Source: an uncultured Muribaculaceae bacterium
GTDB taxonomy: Bacteria > Bacteroidota > Bacteroidia > Bacteroidales > Muribaculaceae
Reading direction: 5' to 3'
Length of the DNA: 64,000 nt
NCBI GenBank assembly: GCA_910587185.1
Contig: CAJULY010000007.1
Span: 62,001 to 126,000, forward strand
The stretch's first letter is position 1. Each line of letters starts with the position of its first letter. Under the pieces are notes generated by a model. It did no database searches. It was not told where the DNA came from and worked only from the letters and a program-made list of their open reading frames with translations. Position numbers and translations under genes: made by a program. Of this stretch, positions 1 through 9,211 are shown piece after piece.

Positions 1-59
1 AACCAATCAAAACAGATACATCATTTTAACCTAAATTTAAACAATTACACATTTCAGAC

Positions 60-3000
60 ATGAGAAAAGCAATCTATCCAGCTCTCCTTGCCCTGACACT
101 ATGCGCTGCCGGAATTCCGGACGCATACGCAGCAGGGACCGAGGACGCCGCTCTATCTCCGGGGCAGACATTCCAGGGGAAAAAGGCGGTATGTTCCGGA
201 ACTGTTGTCGATGAGCAGGGCGAACCGCTCATTGGCGCTTCCGTCTTTGTTGAAGGCTCCAAAGCAGGCACATCGACCGACATCGACGGCAAGTTCAGCA
301 TAACAAACGTGACTGTCGGCTCCAAAATCAGAATCTCTTACGTAGGTTACAATCCCACAACCCTCGTGTGGAACGGCACTCCGCTGAATGTTACCCTCCA
401 GCCTTCAGGCACCAACCTCGACGAAGTTGTGGTCGTTGGTTTCGGCGTACAGAAAAAAGCCGACCTGACGGGCGCTGTTTCCCAAGTGAAGATGGATGAA
501 GTTCTCGGTGACCGTCCGGTCATCAATGCCGCGGCAGCCCTTCAGGGAGCCATTCCGGGTCTCTATATCTCCGGCGGTTCAGGCCCCGGCCAGAGCAAAA
601 GCGTGAACATCCGCGGAACCCTGTCGCTCAACGGTGGCGGCCCGCTTATTCTCATTGACAACGTTGAAGGCGACTTCGACCAACTCAGCCCCGACGACAT
701 CGAGTCAGTAACTGTGCTGAAGGATGCCGCCTCGTCGGCCATCTACGGTGCCCGCGCAGCCGGCGGTGTTGTCCTCATCACCACCAAACGCCCCGGCAAA
801 GACGCTAAATTCAGCGTCAGCTACGGTTTCAACCAAGGCTGGGAGAAAGCCCTCTTCAAACCTGAACAGGCATCTCTGCTCGAATACATCGACGCATATC
901 GCGAAGCGGGCTTCTCGACCCAGTTCTGGGCAGGCGACGGAAATCTCGACACCTGGCAGGACCTCATAGGCCAGTATCGCGCCGGTCAGCTCGACGGTGT
1001 CCTCGACAACGGTATCTACCGCCATACCGACGGTCATATCTATTATCTCAAAGAGAGCGACATCCAGGGCAGTATCCTCGGAACAGGCGCTCTTTCCAAC
1101 CATAACATATCGATGCAGGGCGGAACCGAGAGAATCCGCTTCCGTCTCGCCGCCAACTACTCGCGCGAAAACGGCCCGCTGATCACCGACAAGGACAAAT
1201 TCACCCGCAAGTCGATCAGCTCGTTCATCTCGGGCGACGTCACCTCATGGTGGACCCAGGAACTCTCCATGTTCTACACCCAGACCCGCAGCAGCTTCCT
1301 CTCCAACAACATCCGCGACCCCTATGCGATGCGTCTGGTCAGCTGGTATCCGGTTGACGGCTATATGCCCGCTGAATATCTGTCCAACAGCGACGAGGAC
1401 CTAATCATCGACTCGCCCTACAACTCCTACATGATCTCACCCTCGGGAAGAGACGACCGCTCCATTCCGCGCATCCAGGTGAAATCAATCTTCAAGCTGA
1501 TGAAGGGCTGGACACTGACAGGCGAATATACCTACAACCAGACCGACTATCGACGCCACAGCTACACCGACATCATCACCTATGCCAACGTACAGCTCGC
1601 TAAAAAGACCTCTCCGACGGATGCCACGAAGGATGTCTATACCAACAACTCGTGGACACGCAAATACAACGCGCTGAACATCTACACCAACTACAACATA
1701 AAGCTGGGCAAGCATGACATCACCGCCATGTTCGGTTTCAACCAGGAACGTTACTCGCAGAGCACCCTCAACACCAACATCGAAGGTCAGGCCGTTCCGA
1801 CAGTTCCCTCGTTTGGCGGCGGAACCGGCATCAAGAACATAACCGACGGCTACACCGAATACACTATCCGCGGCGGTTTCGGACGTATCAACTATAATTT
1901 CGACGACCGTTATCTTCTGGCTGTCAGCGGACGTTATGACGGTTCCTCCAAATTCCCCAAGAGCAACCGCTTCGGTTTCTTCCCCTCGTTCTCGGCCGCA
2001 TGGCGCATTTCCAACGAAAAATTCATGGAAGGCACCCGTGGCTGGCTTAACGAACTGAAGCCGCGCGTGTCCTACGGTTCAATCGGAAACCAGTCGATCA
2101 GCCCCTACGGATTCGTAGCATCGATGGGTATCAGCCAGTCCAACATCTGGCTTGACGGCGGCGAGAAGGTTTCACTTATCGGCGTGCCGGGCCTTATCCG
2201 CGCAAACTACACATGGGAGAAAGTAAAATCGCTCAATATCGGTCTTGACTGGCGTATGTTCAACAACCGCTTCAACGGAACGTTCGAATGGTATCGCCGC
2301 TCAACCACCGGCATGCTTGCCGAAGGTGCCGAACTTCCTTCGGTTGTCGGTGCTTCCGCTCCTCTGCAGAACATCGCCGACATGCGCACCGACGGATGGG
2401 AACTCACCCTCCAGTGGCAGGACCGCATAGGTGACGTCAACTACCGCCTCGGTTTCAACCTCTATGACAACCTGTCGAAGATCACCAAGTTCAACAACAA
2501 GACAGGCGAGCTCGGCAAATGGGCCGAAGGTCGTAAAATCAATGAAATCTACGGTTACATTTCAGACGGCTACTACACTATCGATGACTTCGACCTCGAA
2601 AAAGCCAAAGGCGGCACATGGGTGCTCAAGGATGGCGTTGTCTCCGTTCTCGGAGTCACGGTTCGTCCGGGCGACATGAAGTACAAGGACCTTGACGGCA
2701 ACGGAGAGATCAACACCGGCGAAAACACTCTTGACAACCCCGGTGACCGCAAAGTGATCGGTAACTCGACACCCCGCTACCAATATGGCGCCAACTTCGG
2801 CGTAAGCTGGAAAGGCATCGATCTTGACGTGCGCCTGCAAGGCGTGGGCAAACGCGATTACGCTCTTGGCGGCATAGCCCTCTATCCCTTCGGCGCTGCC
2901 GGTTCCGACGGCGTGTTCTGGCCGGTCTTCTACAACCAGACCGACTACTGGCGTGCAAAGAGCTACGATCCCGCAAGCCCCGACTATATGGTTGCCGAAA

Positions 3001-3299
3001 ATCCCGATGCAAAACTCTTCCGCATCTACGGGCAGCTCAACAACTCGGGCTACAACACGCGCACGAACGACAAGTTCCTGCAGGACGCATCGTATCTCCG
3101 CATCAAGAATATCACTCTCGGCTACACCGTGCCTGCAAACTGGCTCAAAAAGCTCTCCATCAAGCAGTTCCGCATTTATGGCTCTGTTGAGAATCTCCAC
3201 ACCTGGACCAACCTCCCCAAAGGCTACGACCCTGAAAACCTCAGCTGGACATATCCTTTCTACCGCACATGGTCTATCGGTGCCAACGTAACCTTCTAA
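60..3299 (+). CDS. SusC/RagA-family TonB-dependent outer-membrane transporter
   Basis: Outer-membrane beta-barrel that imports glycan oligomers (or other large nutrients) with TonB energy, together with the SusD-like lipoprotein encoded next. The 1079 residues fit the SusC family (about 1000-1100). A signal peptide ends near residue 24 (Ala-Tyr-Ala). A carboxypeptidase-regulatory-like domain follows at about 43-120 (GTVVDEQGEPLIGASVFVEG). Then comes the SusC signature around 120-145 (LDEVVVVGFG), a plug domain with an NIRG segment, and a long barrel ending in an aromatic residue (ANVTF). The susD-like gene starts 15 bp downstream, so the two are certainly co-transcribed. The substrate cannot be read from the pair alone. 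Any glycoside hydrolases or regulators of this locus must lie left of the window, because the next gene to the right is an unrelated sigma factor after a terminator. Confidence 0.96.
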   Translation: MRKAIYPALLALTLCAAGIPDAYAAGTEDAALSPGQTFQGKKAVCSGTVVDEQGEPLIGASVFVEGSKAGTSTDIDGKFSITNVTVGSKIRISYVGYNPTTLVWNGTPLNVTLQPSGTNLDEVVVVGFGVQKKADLTGAVSQVKMDEVLGDRPVINAAAALQGAIPGLYISGGSGPGQSKSVNIRGTLSLNGGGPLILIDNVEGDFDQLSPDDIESVTVLKDAASSAIYGARAAGGVVLITTKRPGKDAKFSVSYGFNQGWEKALFKPEQASLLEYIDAYREAGFSTQFWAGDGNLDTWQDLIGQYRAGQLDGVLDNGIYRHTDGHIYYLKESDIQGSILGTGALSNHNISMQGGTERIRFRLAANYSRENGPLITDKDKFTRKSISSFISGDVTSWWTQELSMFYTQTRSSFLSNNIRDPYAMRLVSWYPVDGYMPAEYLSNSDEDLIIDSPYNSYMISPSGRDDRSIPRIQVKSIFKLMKGWTLTGEYTYNQTDYRRHSYTDIITYANVQLAKKTSPTDATKDVYTNNSWTRKYNALNIYTNYNIKLGKHDITAMFGFNQERYSQSTLNTNIEGQAVPTVPSFGGGTGIKNITDGYTEYTIRGGFGRINYNFDDRYLLAVSGRYDGSSKFPKSNRFGFFPSFSAAWRISNEKFMEGTRGWLNELKPRVSYGSIGNQSISPYGFVASMGISQSNIWLDGGEKVSLIGVPGLIRANYTWEKVKSLNIGLDWRMFNNRFNGTFEWYRRSTTGMLAEGAELPSVVGASAPLQNIADMRTDGWELTLQWQDRIGDVNYRLGFNLYDNLSKITKFNNKTGELGKWAEGRKINEIYGYISDGYYTIDDFDLEKAKGGTWVLKDGVVSVLGVTVRPGDMKYKDLDGNGEINTGENTLDNPGDRKVIGNSTPRYQYGANFGVSWKGIDLDVRLQGVGKRDYALGGIALYPFGAAGSDGVFWPVFYNQTDYWRAKSYDPASPDYMVAENPDAKLFRIYGQLNNSGYNTRTNDKFLQDASYLRIKNITLGYTVPANWLKKLSIKQFRIYGSVENLHTWTNLPKGYDPENLSWTYPFYRTWSIGANVTF

Positions 3300-3314
3300 A
3301 CACCTGACAACAAA

Positions 3315-5411
3315 ATGAAACTATTCAAAATACTTCTTCCGGCTGCCGCAACCGCAGCCTTGCTGGGAGCTTCCGGATGTAACGACGATTACCTGGAGAA
3401 ATATCCCCAGCTCAGCCTCACGGAGCAGAACGCCCTCGTGACCTACGACAATTTCAAGGCATATACCTATAATCTCTACAGTCTTTTCACCGACACGCGT
3501 ATCTGGACAAACCATAATAACTCATATTATTATTGCACGCAGTGGAGCAGCGACGCCTACTCAGGTCTCATGACCAACCGCGAAGGCTTCCGCAATCCCT
3601 ACGCCTTCCAGTCGATCACGCCGACCACAACCAGCAACGACTGGGGCTTCGGCCCGATCCGCACGGTCAACATAATGCTGAGTCACATCGATGACGCCAA
3701 CATGACCGATGAGGAAAAAGACCACTGGCGCTCTGTCGGCTATTTCTTCCACTCATGGTGGTACATGGAGCTTGTCAACAAATATGGCGACGTCCCCTAC
3801 ATCACCAGCGTTCTCTCCGACACCTCGGAGGAAGCCTACGGTCCGCGCACTCCGCGCGAGGAAGTCGCCGACAAGATCATCGAACGTCTCGAATATGCCA
3901 TCGCCAACATTGGCAACTGCTCGCGCGACGGCGACAACTGCGTGACTGCCGATGCCTGCCGTGCTGCTCTCAGCCGTTTCCTTCTCCGCGAAGGAACCTG
4001 GGCCAAATACCATCAGACCGGCGTGAATGCCAATAAATATCTTGAGAAATGTCTGACTGTATCGCAGGAACTCATGAACAAATATTCCACGCTCTACCAT
4101 GGCAAAGGAACTAACAGCTATCCGGGCGCAGGCTATGACGAAATCATGACTACGGAGAATCTCGCCGGGGTTCCGGGCGTGATCATGTTCAAGGAATACG
4201 GCGATCTGAGCAAGCACCGCTACAGCGACCTCATTCACGTAGAGGCTCACCGCTGCGACGCTCCGCAACACACTGTCGATATGTTCCTCATGAAGAACGG
4301 CAAGCCAATCGAAAACGCCAATTCAGGCTTCCAGGGAGGCGAAGGCAAAGACCTCTACGACTACTTCGCCGACCGCGACCCGCGTCTGTTCATCAATATC
4401 TGCCCGCCTGCCCAGGCCAAGATAGAGAACTCGGGCGCGCCCGACAATGTCAACACATTCAAGAAATGGCGCTACTGGCGCGAAGGTGAAAGCCTCGGCG
4501 AATTCCCCATTGACGCCGAATATGCCGAAAAATTCGGCCGTTACATCAAGTATCTCGGCGAGAACGTGTTCTGCGAGAACGGAACCGGCGACGAAACCCT
4601 CGGATGCAAACGTCTTCCCGGCCACAACTGGGGCGGCTCGATGACCCACTCTTCGCCCAATATCTCCCAGTACAGCCAGACTGACAACTACATGCGCTGC
4701 CAGACCGGTTACTATTTCTGGAAGCACTACACGGCATGGGAAGTCGGCTCCAACGGTAATTTCCAGACTTCCGACAAACCCATCTTCACCATCGAGGAAG
4801 TTCTGCTCAATTATGCAGAAGCAGCCTGGGAACTCGGCCGCTTCAATCAGGAAGTCGCTGACCGCACCATCAACAAGCTCCGTGAGCGCGCAGGCGTCGG
4901 CCTCATGAACGTTGCTGAAATAGGCCCCGATTTCGACCCGGCACGCGACAAGGGAACCGCCGCATGGACCCGCGGATATGACGGCAAGACCAACTATGAG
5001 GTTGATCCCGTCCTCTGGGAGATTCGTCGCGAACGTATGATAGAGCTCTTCGGTCAAGGTTTTGCATTCTACGATATCCGCCGCTGGCACAAAGCACCCT
5101 ACTACGTGAACCGCCAGCCGTGTGGAATGTGGGTTGACAAGAACCACTTCCCCTACGGTAACGGTAAATATACCGGTCCTTTTGTAGATTACAATCAGAT
5201 CAAGTCCAACGGCCACGCCGAGTCAAAAACCAACGGATCGGCCAACTCCGGCTGGATATACACCTACGACGGACCTCTTGCAAGCGGCAAGGGATGGCTT
5301 GACACCTACTATCTGTGGATGGTGCCGACCTACGAAATCACCATGAATCCCAACCTCACGCAGAATCCGGGCTACGAAGCTCTCTTCGGAGCTGCCGGTG
5401 AAGAAGAATAA
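3315..5411 (+). CDS. SusD/RagB-family surface glycan-binding lipoprotein
   Basis: Surface lipoprotein that caps the SusC-type barrel and binds the incoming ligand. It has 698 residues, at the long end of the family. The signal peptide ends in a lipobox (LGASGC, lipidated Cys22) followed by NDDYLEKYP, a typical SusD start. The C-terminal half carries the conserved RRERMIELFGQGFAFYDIRRW-type segment (residues about 570-590) and ends with a NPNLTQNPGY-like motif, both characteristic of the family. It directly follows the susC-like gene and is followed by a strong terminator, so it is the last gene of its operon. Ligand unknown. Confidence 0.95.
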   Translation: MKLFKILLPAAATAALLGASGCNDDYLEKYPQLSLTEQNALVTYDNFKAYTYNLYSLFTDTRIWTNHNNSYYYCTQWSSDAYSGLMTNREGFRNPYAFQSITPTTTSNDWGFGPIRTVNIMLSHIDDANMTDEEKDHWRSVGYFFHSWWYMELVNKYGDVPYITSVLSDTSEEAYGPRTPREEVADKIIERLEYAIANIGNCSRDGDNCVTADACRAALSRFLLREGTWAKYHQTGVNANKYLEKCLTVSQELMNKYSTLYHGKGTNSYPGAGYDEIMTTENLAGVPGVIMFKEYGDLSKHRYSDLIHVEAHRCDAPQHTVDMFLMKNGKPIENANSGFQGGEGKDLYDYFADRDPRLFINICPPAQAKIENSGAPDNVNTFKKWRYWREGESLGEFPIDAEYAEKFGRYIKYLGENVFCENGTGDETLGCKRLPGHNWGGSMTHSSPNISQYSQTDNYMRCQTGYYFWKHYTAWEVGSNGNFQTSDKPIFTIEEVLLNYAEAAWELGRFNQEVADRTINKLRERAGVGLMNVAEIGPDFDPARDKGTAAWTRGYDGKTNYEVDPVLWEIRRERMIELFGQGFAFYDIRRWHKAPYYVNRQPCGMWVDKNHFPYGNGKYTGPFVDYNQIKSNGHAESKTNGSANSGWIYTYDGPLASGKGWLDTYYLWMVPTYEITMNPNLTQNPGYEALFGAAGEEE

Positions 5412-5443
5412 TTCTTATCCGAATCATCTTTGATTCTTAGCTG

Positions 5444-5474
5444 CCGGGGGCGCGTATCGCGCTCCCGGTTTTTT
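5444..5474 (+). terminator. Rho-independent terminator after the susCD-like pair
   Basis: GC-rich hairpin (CCGGGGGCGCG, short loop, CGCTCCCGG) followed directly by TTTTTT. It closes the susCD-like operon 32 bp after the susD-like stop. Confidence 0.85.
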
Positions 5475-5612
5475 ATTGTGTTGATCTGAAAGTGCGATTT
5501 TTCTTAACTCGAGAAAAGAATTAACCTAATTTTTATTTGGCTGAACACCAGTAATATAGAAGCCATTGTAACAGAGGTGTAACTATTTTAACTGATTTTA
5601 ACTTTAAAACAC

Positions 5613-5641
5613 TTGCATCTGTGTTTTTATCCGTATTTTTG
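5613..5641 (+). promoter_or_regulatory. Bacteroidetes-type promoter of the ECF sigma gene
   Basis: TAnnTTTG element TATTTTTG at 5634-5641, with a TTG at 5613-5615 spaced 18 bp upstream. This fits the -33/-7 promoter read by the Bacteroidetes primary sigma factor. It leaves a leader of about 55-60 nt before the start codon at 5705. Position and match are seen; use as a promoter is inferred. Confidence 0.6.
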
Positions 5642-5704
5642 CATTGTCAACGTTTTGTAACAAGAACCTGACAACCGATTTTCAACTACTAATTACAACG
5701 CCTT

Positions 5705-6208
5705 ATGACAACCGCCGCTTTCACCACAAGACTTATGAGCCTTCAGAGCAACATGCTCAACTTCGCCTACACGCTCACCTCAAACCGCGATGACGCTTAC
5801 GATCTCCTGCAGGACACTACACTGAAAGTTCTCGACAACCGCGAGAAATATGTCGAGAATACAAACTTCAAGGGGTGGGTGTTCACCATAATGCGTAATA
5901 TTTTCATCAACAACTACCGCCGGGTCGTCCGTTCGGCAACAGTCGTTGACCGCACAGAAGATCTCTATCACCTCAACCTCCCGCAGGATTCAGGTTTCGA
6001 GACTCCCGAAGGTTCTTTCGGTGTTAATGAAATAGCATCGGCTATCGAGGATTTCCCCGAAAAATACCGCGTTCCTTTCTCGATGCACGTGGCAGGATAC
6101 AAGTACAACGAGATCGCGGAACACATGCAGCTCCCCCTCGGAACAGTAAAGAGCCGCATTTTCTTCGCCCGTCAGGCTCTTCAGCAGCGTTTCGCTGACT
6201 ATCGCTGA
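5705..6208 (+). CDS. ECF-type RNA polymerase sigma factor (stand-alone)
   Basis: Sigma-70 family factor of the extracytoplasmic-function class, 167 residues, a normal length. Region 2 lies at about 10-75 (DDAYDLLQDTTLKVLDNREK and FKGWVFTIMRNIFINNYRR). Region 4 lies at about 110-160, with the helix-turn-helix YNEIAEHMQLPLGTVKSRIF. No anti-sigma, FecR-like or receptor gene is adjacent, unlike the second ECF gene of this window at 38548. It is preceded by its own promoter and followed by a terminator, so it is monocistronic. Its target genes cannot be read from the sequence. Confidence 0.93.
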   Translation: MTTAAFTTRLMSLQSNMLNFAYTLTSNRDDAYDLLQDTTLKVLDNREKYVENTNFKGWVFTIMRNIFINNYRRVVRSATVVDRTEDLYHLNLPQDSGFETPEGSFGVNEIASAIEDFPEKYRVPFSMHVAGYKYNEIAEHMQLPLGTVKSRIFFARQALQQRFADYR

Positions 6209-6349
6209 AAAGCAGCGGACAAAATTAAAGGCGTAAAAAACATAGCCGCACTCAACGCGGCACTCTTTCCCTCATCTAACCGAAATTCAAGTTTTTAACT
6301 TCATAATTTTTGATTGTTTCTTAATCGATATTTGATCTGCACACATGTT

Positions 6350-6384
6350 TTTGATTGGTTTTAATGAATTTGATTGGTTTTAAT
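6350..6384 (+). repeat. Tandem pair of 16-bp direct repeats
   Basis: TTTGATTGGTTTTAAT occurs twice without mismatch, at 6350-6365 and 6369-6384, separated by GAA. It lies in the 3' untranslated stretch between the ECF sigma gene and its terminator. Function unknown; each unit carries a TTTG. Confidence 0.7.
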
Positions 6385-6388
6385 TTAA

Positions 6389-6418
6389 AAAGCGCGCCGG
6401 GAGGTGCGCTTTTCTTTT
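6389..6418 (+). terminator. Rho-independent terminator
   Basis: Hairpin AAAGCGCGCC / GGTGCGCTTT (one G-T pair, GGGA loop) followed by a T-rich tail (CTTTT). It ends the transcript of the upstream sigma factor gene, about 180 nt after its stop codon. Confidence 0.75.
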
Positions 6419-6488
6419 ACAGGTATCCTTCACATTGAAAAATTGTTATTTTATGTCGGCGCTTATGGGGTATCTCCCGGATTTTGGC

Positions 6489-6496
6489 TATTTTTG
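6489..6496 (+). promoter_or_regulatory. -7 element for the trmB operon
   Basis: TATTTTTG matches TAnnTTTG, 24 bp before the chosen trmB start. No good -33 TTTG is seen at 19-20 bp spacing. The element argues against the longer reading frame, whose first ATG (6404) would lie upstream of the promoter. Confidence 0.5.
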
Positions 6497-6520
6497 CACA
6501 TTGACTTCTTTAAACCGGAC

Positions 6521-7297
6521 ATGGGAAAAAACAAACTGAAGAAATTTAAGGAAATGGAGGAGATAGACCTCGTGTTCCAGTATCCGTGGGCAGCGCTCCA
6601 AGACAAGGAGTTTCCGCTCCGCGGAAAATGGCACGAAGAATTCTTCCACAATGACAATCCGATAGTTCTTGAACTGGGATGCGGCAAAGGGGAATACACC
6701 GTAGGACTTGCCGAAGCCCATCCCGAGGCCAATTACATAGGCATCGACATAAAAGGAGCACGCATGTGGTCGGGAGCATGCAAAGCACGCGACAAAGGAC
6801 TCGCGAACGTGGCTTTTCTCAGAACCGACATCGAACTGCTTCCCTCTTTCTTCGCGCCCGGCGAGGTCAGCGAGATATGGATCACGTTCCCCGACCCCCA
6901 GATGAAGAAAACGCGCAAAAGGCTCACGTCAACGCGCTTCATGAACCTTTACCGGAAAGTCACCGCCGACAACGCCCGCATCAATCTCAAGACCGACAGC
7001 CCGTTTCTCTACACATATACCCGCGAGATGGTCAGGCTGAACGCGCTGAAAACAGAAGCCGATACCGATGACCTCTACACCACCCATGCCGGCGACCCGA
7101 TCCTGAACATCCGCACTTACTACGAACAGCAGTGGCTCGACCGGGGGCTGACAATAAAATATCTCGCCTTCCTGCTTGACCGCGACACCCTCCTGCAGGA
7201 ACCCGAGGTTGAGATTGAACGCGACACTTACCGCAGTTTTTCGCGCGGCTACATACAGATGCCGCAGATGATGAGCAACGATTTACAACAGAAATAG
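6521..7297 (+). CDS. trmB: tRNA (guanine-N7-)-methyltransferase TrmB
   Basis: Transfers a methyl group from S-adenosylmethionine to N7 of guanine 46 in the variable loop of tRNAs; cytosolic. With the start at 6521 it has 258 residues (MGKNKLKKFKEMEEID...), a common length in Bacteroidetes. The open frame extends upstream to 6404, but that part precedes the -7 element. Seen motifs: the SAM-binding LELGCGKGEYTVGLAEAHP, then YIGIDIKGARMW, and the TrmB-typical ITFPDPQMKKTRKRLTS. It is the first gene of a tight operon, with mrp starting 9 bp later. Identification is firm. Confidence 0.95.
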   Translation: MGKNKLKKFKEMEEIDLVFQYPWAALQDKEFPLRGKWHEEFFHNDNPIVLELGCGKGEYTVGLAEAHPEANYIGIDIKGARMWSGACKARDKGLANVAFLRTDIELLPSFFAPGEVSEIWITFPDPQMKKTRKRLTSTRFMNLYRKVTADNARINLKTDSPFLYTYTREMVRLNALKTEADTDDLYTTHAGDPILNIRTYYEQQWLDRGLTIKYLAFLLDRDTLLQEPEVEIERDTYRSFSRGYIQMPQMMSNDLQQK

Positions 7298-7306
7298 CAG
7301 TCTATT

Positions 7307-8407
7307 ATGGAACGATTATATCCCAATCTGATTCTTGACGCGCTCCGCACGGTGCGCTATCCCGGCAACGGTAAAAATATCGTCGAACTCGACATGGTCG
7401 CCGACGACATACGCATCGACGGCAACCGCGTCAGCTTCTCGCTTGTTTTCGCAAAGCCCACCGATCCGTTCATGCGCTCTCTCGTCAAAAGCGCCGAGGC
7501 GGCCATCCACACCCGCATCTCTCCCGAAGTAGAGGTCACGGTCAACACCGTCACCCCGCAGGCTCCCGTAGAGAAAGCCCCTCTGCTTCCGGGAGTGAAA
7601 AACATTGTCGGCGTATCGTCGGGCAAAGGAGGCGTAGGCAAATCGACCATAGCCGCGAATCTTGCAGTGGCTCTCGCCCGCGAAGGCTACCGTGTCGGGC
7701 TGGTTGACGCCGATATTTTCGGTCCGTCGGTTCCCAAAATGTTCGGTCTCGAAGACACCGAACTCTACATGCACGAAGTTGACGGACGCCAGCTGATAAT
7801 ACCGGCCGAACGCTACGGTGTCAAGGTTCTGTCGATAGGATTCCTCGTTGACAAGGACGCGCCGGTGCTCTGGCGCGGAAGCATGGCCTCCAACGCGCTG
7901 CGGCAACTCATAGAGGAAGCCGACTGGGGCGAACTTGACTATTTCCTCATCGACATGCCCCCGGGAACGAGCGACATCCATCTGACACTGGTCCAGACAC
8001 TCGCCATGACGGGAGTCGTGGTGGTGACCACCCCGCAGGAAGTGGCTCTCGCAGACGCACGCAAGGGCATCGCCATGTTCCAGTCCGAAAAGGTGAACGT
8101 CCCCGTGCTCGGACTTGTGGAGAACATGGCGTGGTTCACACCCGAGAAGCACCCTGAAGAACGCTACTATATCTTCGGGCGCGACGGCGGAGTGCGCCTT
8201 GCCGAGAAGCTGCATATCAAGCTGCTCGCGCAGATTCCGATCGTTGGGTCGATATGCGACAATGCCGACGGCGGAACGCCCGCGGCACTCTCAGACTCGA
8301 TCTCGGGCCACGCTTTCATCCATCTCGCCCACGAGGTTATCGAAGCAGTGGATGAGCGCAACTCGACTCTTCCGCCCACGGTCAAAGTCAACGTGACAAA
8401 GAAATAA
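7307..8407 (+). CDS. mrp: Mrp/ApbC-type P-loop ATPase lacking the CxxC motif
   Basis: Member of the Mrp/Nbp35 family, P-loop ATPases that carry and transfer iron-sulfur clusters. The 366 residues comprise an N-terminal MIP18/DUF59-like domain (about 1-85) and a deviant Walker A (SGKGGVGKST, residues 105-114). Family-typical FGPSVPKMFG and IDMPPGTSDIHLTL segments follow. In many homologues ENMS is followed by a CxxC pair that binds the bridging cluster. Here ENMAWFTPEKHPEERYYIFG has no cysteine, and the whole protein contains a single cysteine (Cys317, in SICDNADGG). A conventional CxxC-bridged [4Fe-4S] dimer therefore cannot form. The family call is firm; the biochemical role is uncertain. 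It sits 2 bp before a radical-SAM gene. Confidence 0.92.
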   Translation: MERLYPNLILDALRTVRYPGNGKNIVELDMVADDIRIDGNRVSFSLVFAKPTDPFMRSLVKSAEAAIHTRISPEVEVTVNTVTPQAPVEKAPLLPGVKNIVGVSSGKGGVGKSTIAANLAVALAREGYRVGLVDADIFGPSVPKMFGLEDTELYMHEVDGRQLIIPAERYGVKVLSIGFLVDKDAPVLWRGSMASNALRQLIEEADWGELDYFLIDMPPGTSDIHLTLVQTLAMTGVVVVTTPQEVALADARKGIAMFQSEKVNVPVLGLVENMAWFTPEKHPEERYYIFGRDGGVRLAEKLHIKLLAQIPIVGSICDNADGGTPAALSDSISGHAFIHLAHEVIEAVDERNSTLPPTVKVNVTKK

Positions 8408-8409
8408 CA

Positions 8410-9186
8410 ATGCAGACCATCCTCTTCCATTCGACCATATTCGGCCCGATCCATTCAAGGCGCCTCGGGACTTCGCTGGGGGTCAATCTGTCGCCTGCCG
8501 ACGGAAAGGTTTGTTCGTTTGACTGCCTCTACTGCGAGGCCGGATTCAATGCACAAGGCCCCGGAAAAGCCGGTCTTCCGCCACGCGGGGAAGTGGCCCG
8601 ACTCCTTGAGGAAAAACTCGCCTCGATGAAAGCGGCCGGTGAAAATCTCGATGTCATAACGTTTTCAGGCAACGGCGAACCCACGATGCACCCCGATTTC
8701 GAAGGAATCATAGATGACACCATAGCCCTGCGCGACAAGTATTTTCCCGAGGTCAAAATCAGCGTTCTGAGCAATTCCACCCGGCTTGACCGCGAGGATG
8801 TAGTCAGAGCTCTGCGGAAAGTGGATAACAATATACTGAAACTCGACTCGGCACTCGAAGAGAGCGTGCGCCTGATCGACCGCCCCGTCTCGCCCGATTT
8901 CACGGCAGAAAAAGCGATCAGCGGCATAGCCCGGTTCCCGGGGCAGGCCATAGTCCAGACGATGATCCTCAGGGGAGAGGAAAACGGCAAACAGATCGGC
9001 AACGACACGCCCCGGCATATCGACGCTCTGCTCGAGGCATGCCGCCGGATAAAGCCGCGCTCGGTTATGCTCTATTCGATAGACCGTCCGACGCCCTGCC
9101 GCACCCTTCACAAAGTTGAACGCGAGGAGCTCGAAAGGATCGCCGACCGTTTCCGTGAAGAAGGAATAGAAGTACAGGTCAACTGA
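8410..9186 (+). CDS. Radical SAM protein (unassigned subfamily)
   Basis: Radical S-adenosylmethionine enzyme of 258 residues, cytosolic. The cluster-binding motif CxxxCxxC is seen at Cys35, Cys39 and Cys42 (VCSFDCLYC). It is followed by the SAM-binding GNGEPTMHPDF segment near residue 84. The N-terminus (FGPIHSRRLGTSLGVNL) is typical of a compact radical-SAM group annotated only generically. There is no auxiliary-cluster or SPASM domain, and no obvious substrate peptide nearby. It lies between mrp (2 bp upstream) and ldcA (25 bp downstream). The neighbourhood with a putative Fe-S carrier is suggestive but does not establish a pathway. Confidence 0.9.
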   Translation: MQTILFHSTIFGPIHSRRLGTSLGVNLSPADGKVCSFDCLYCEAGFNAQGPGKAGLPPRGEVARLLEEKLASMKAAGENLDVITFSGNGEPTMHPDFEGIIDDTIALRDKYFPEVKISVLSNSTRLDREDVVRALRKVDNNILKLDSALEESVRLIDRPVSPDFTAEKAISGIARFPGQAIVQTMILRGEENGKQIGNDTPRHIDALLEACRRIKPRSVMLYSIDRPTPCRTLHKVEREELERIADRFREEGIEVQVN

Positions 9187-9211
9187 CGGCAAACACAAAC
9201 CTGAAAGAATC

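Noticed and set aside
6404..6520. N-terminal extension of trmB
   Set aside because: It precedes the -7 element and is not typical of the family; ATG 6521 gives the usual N-terminus.
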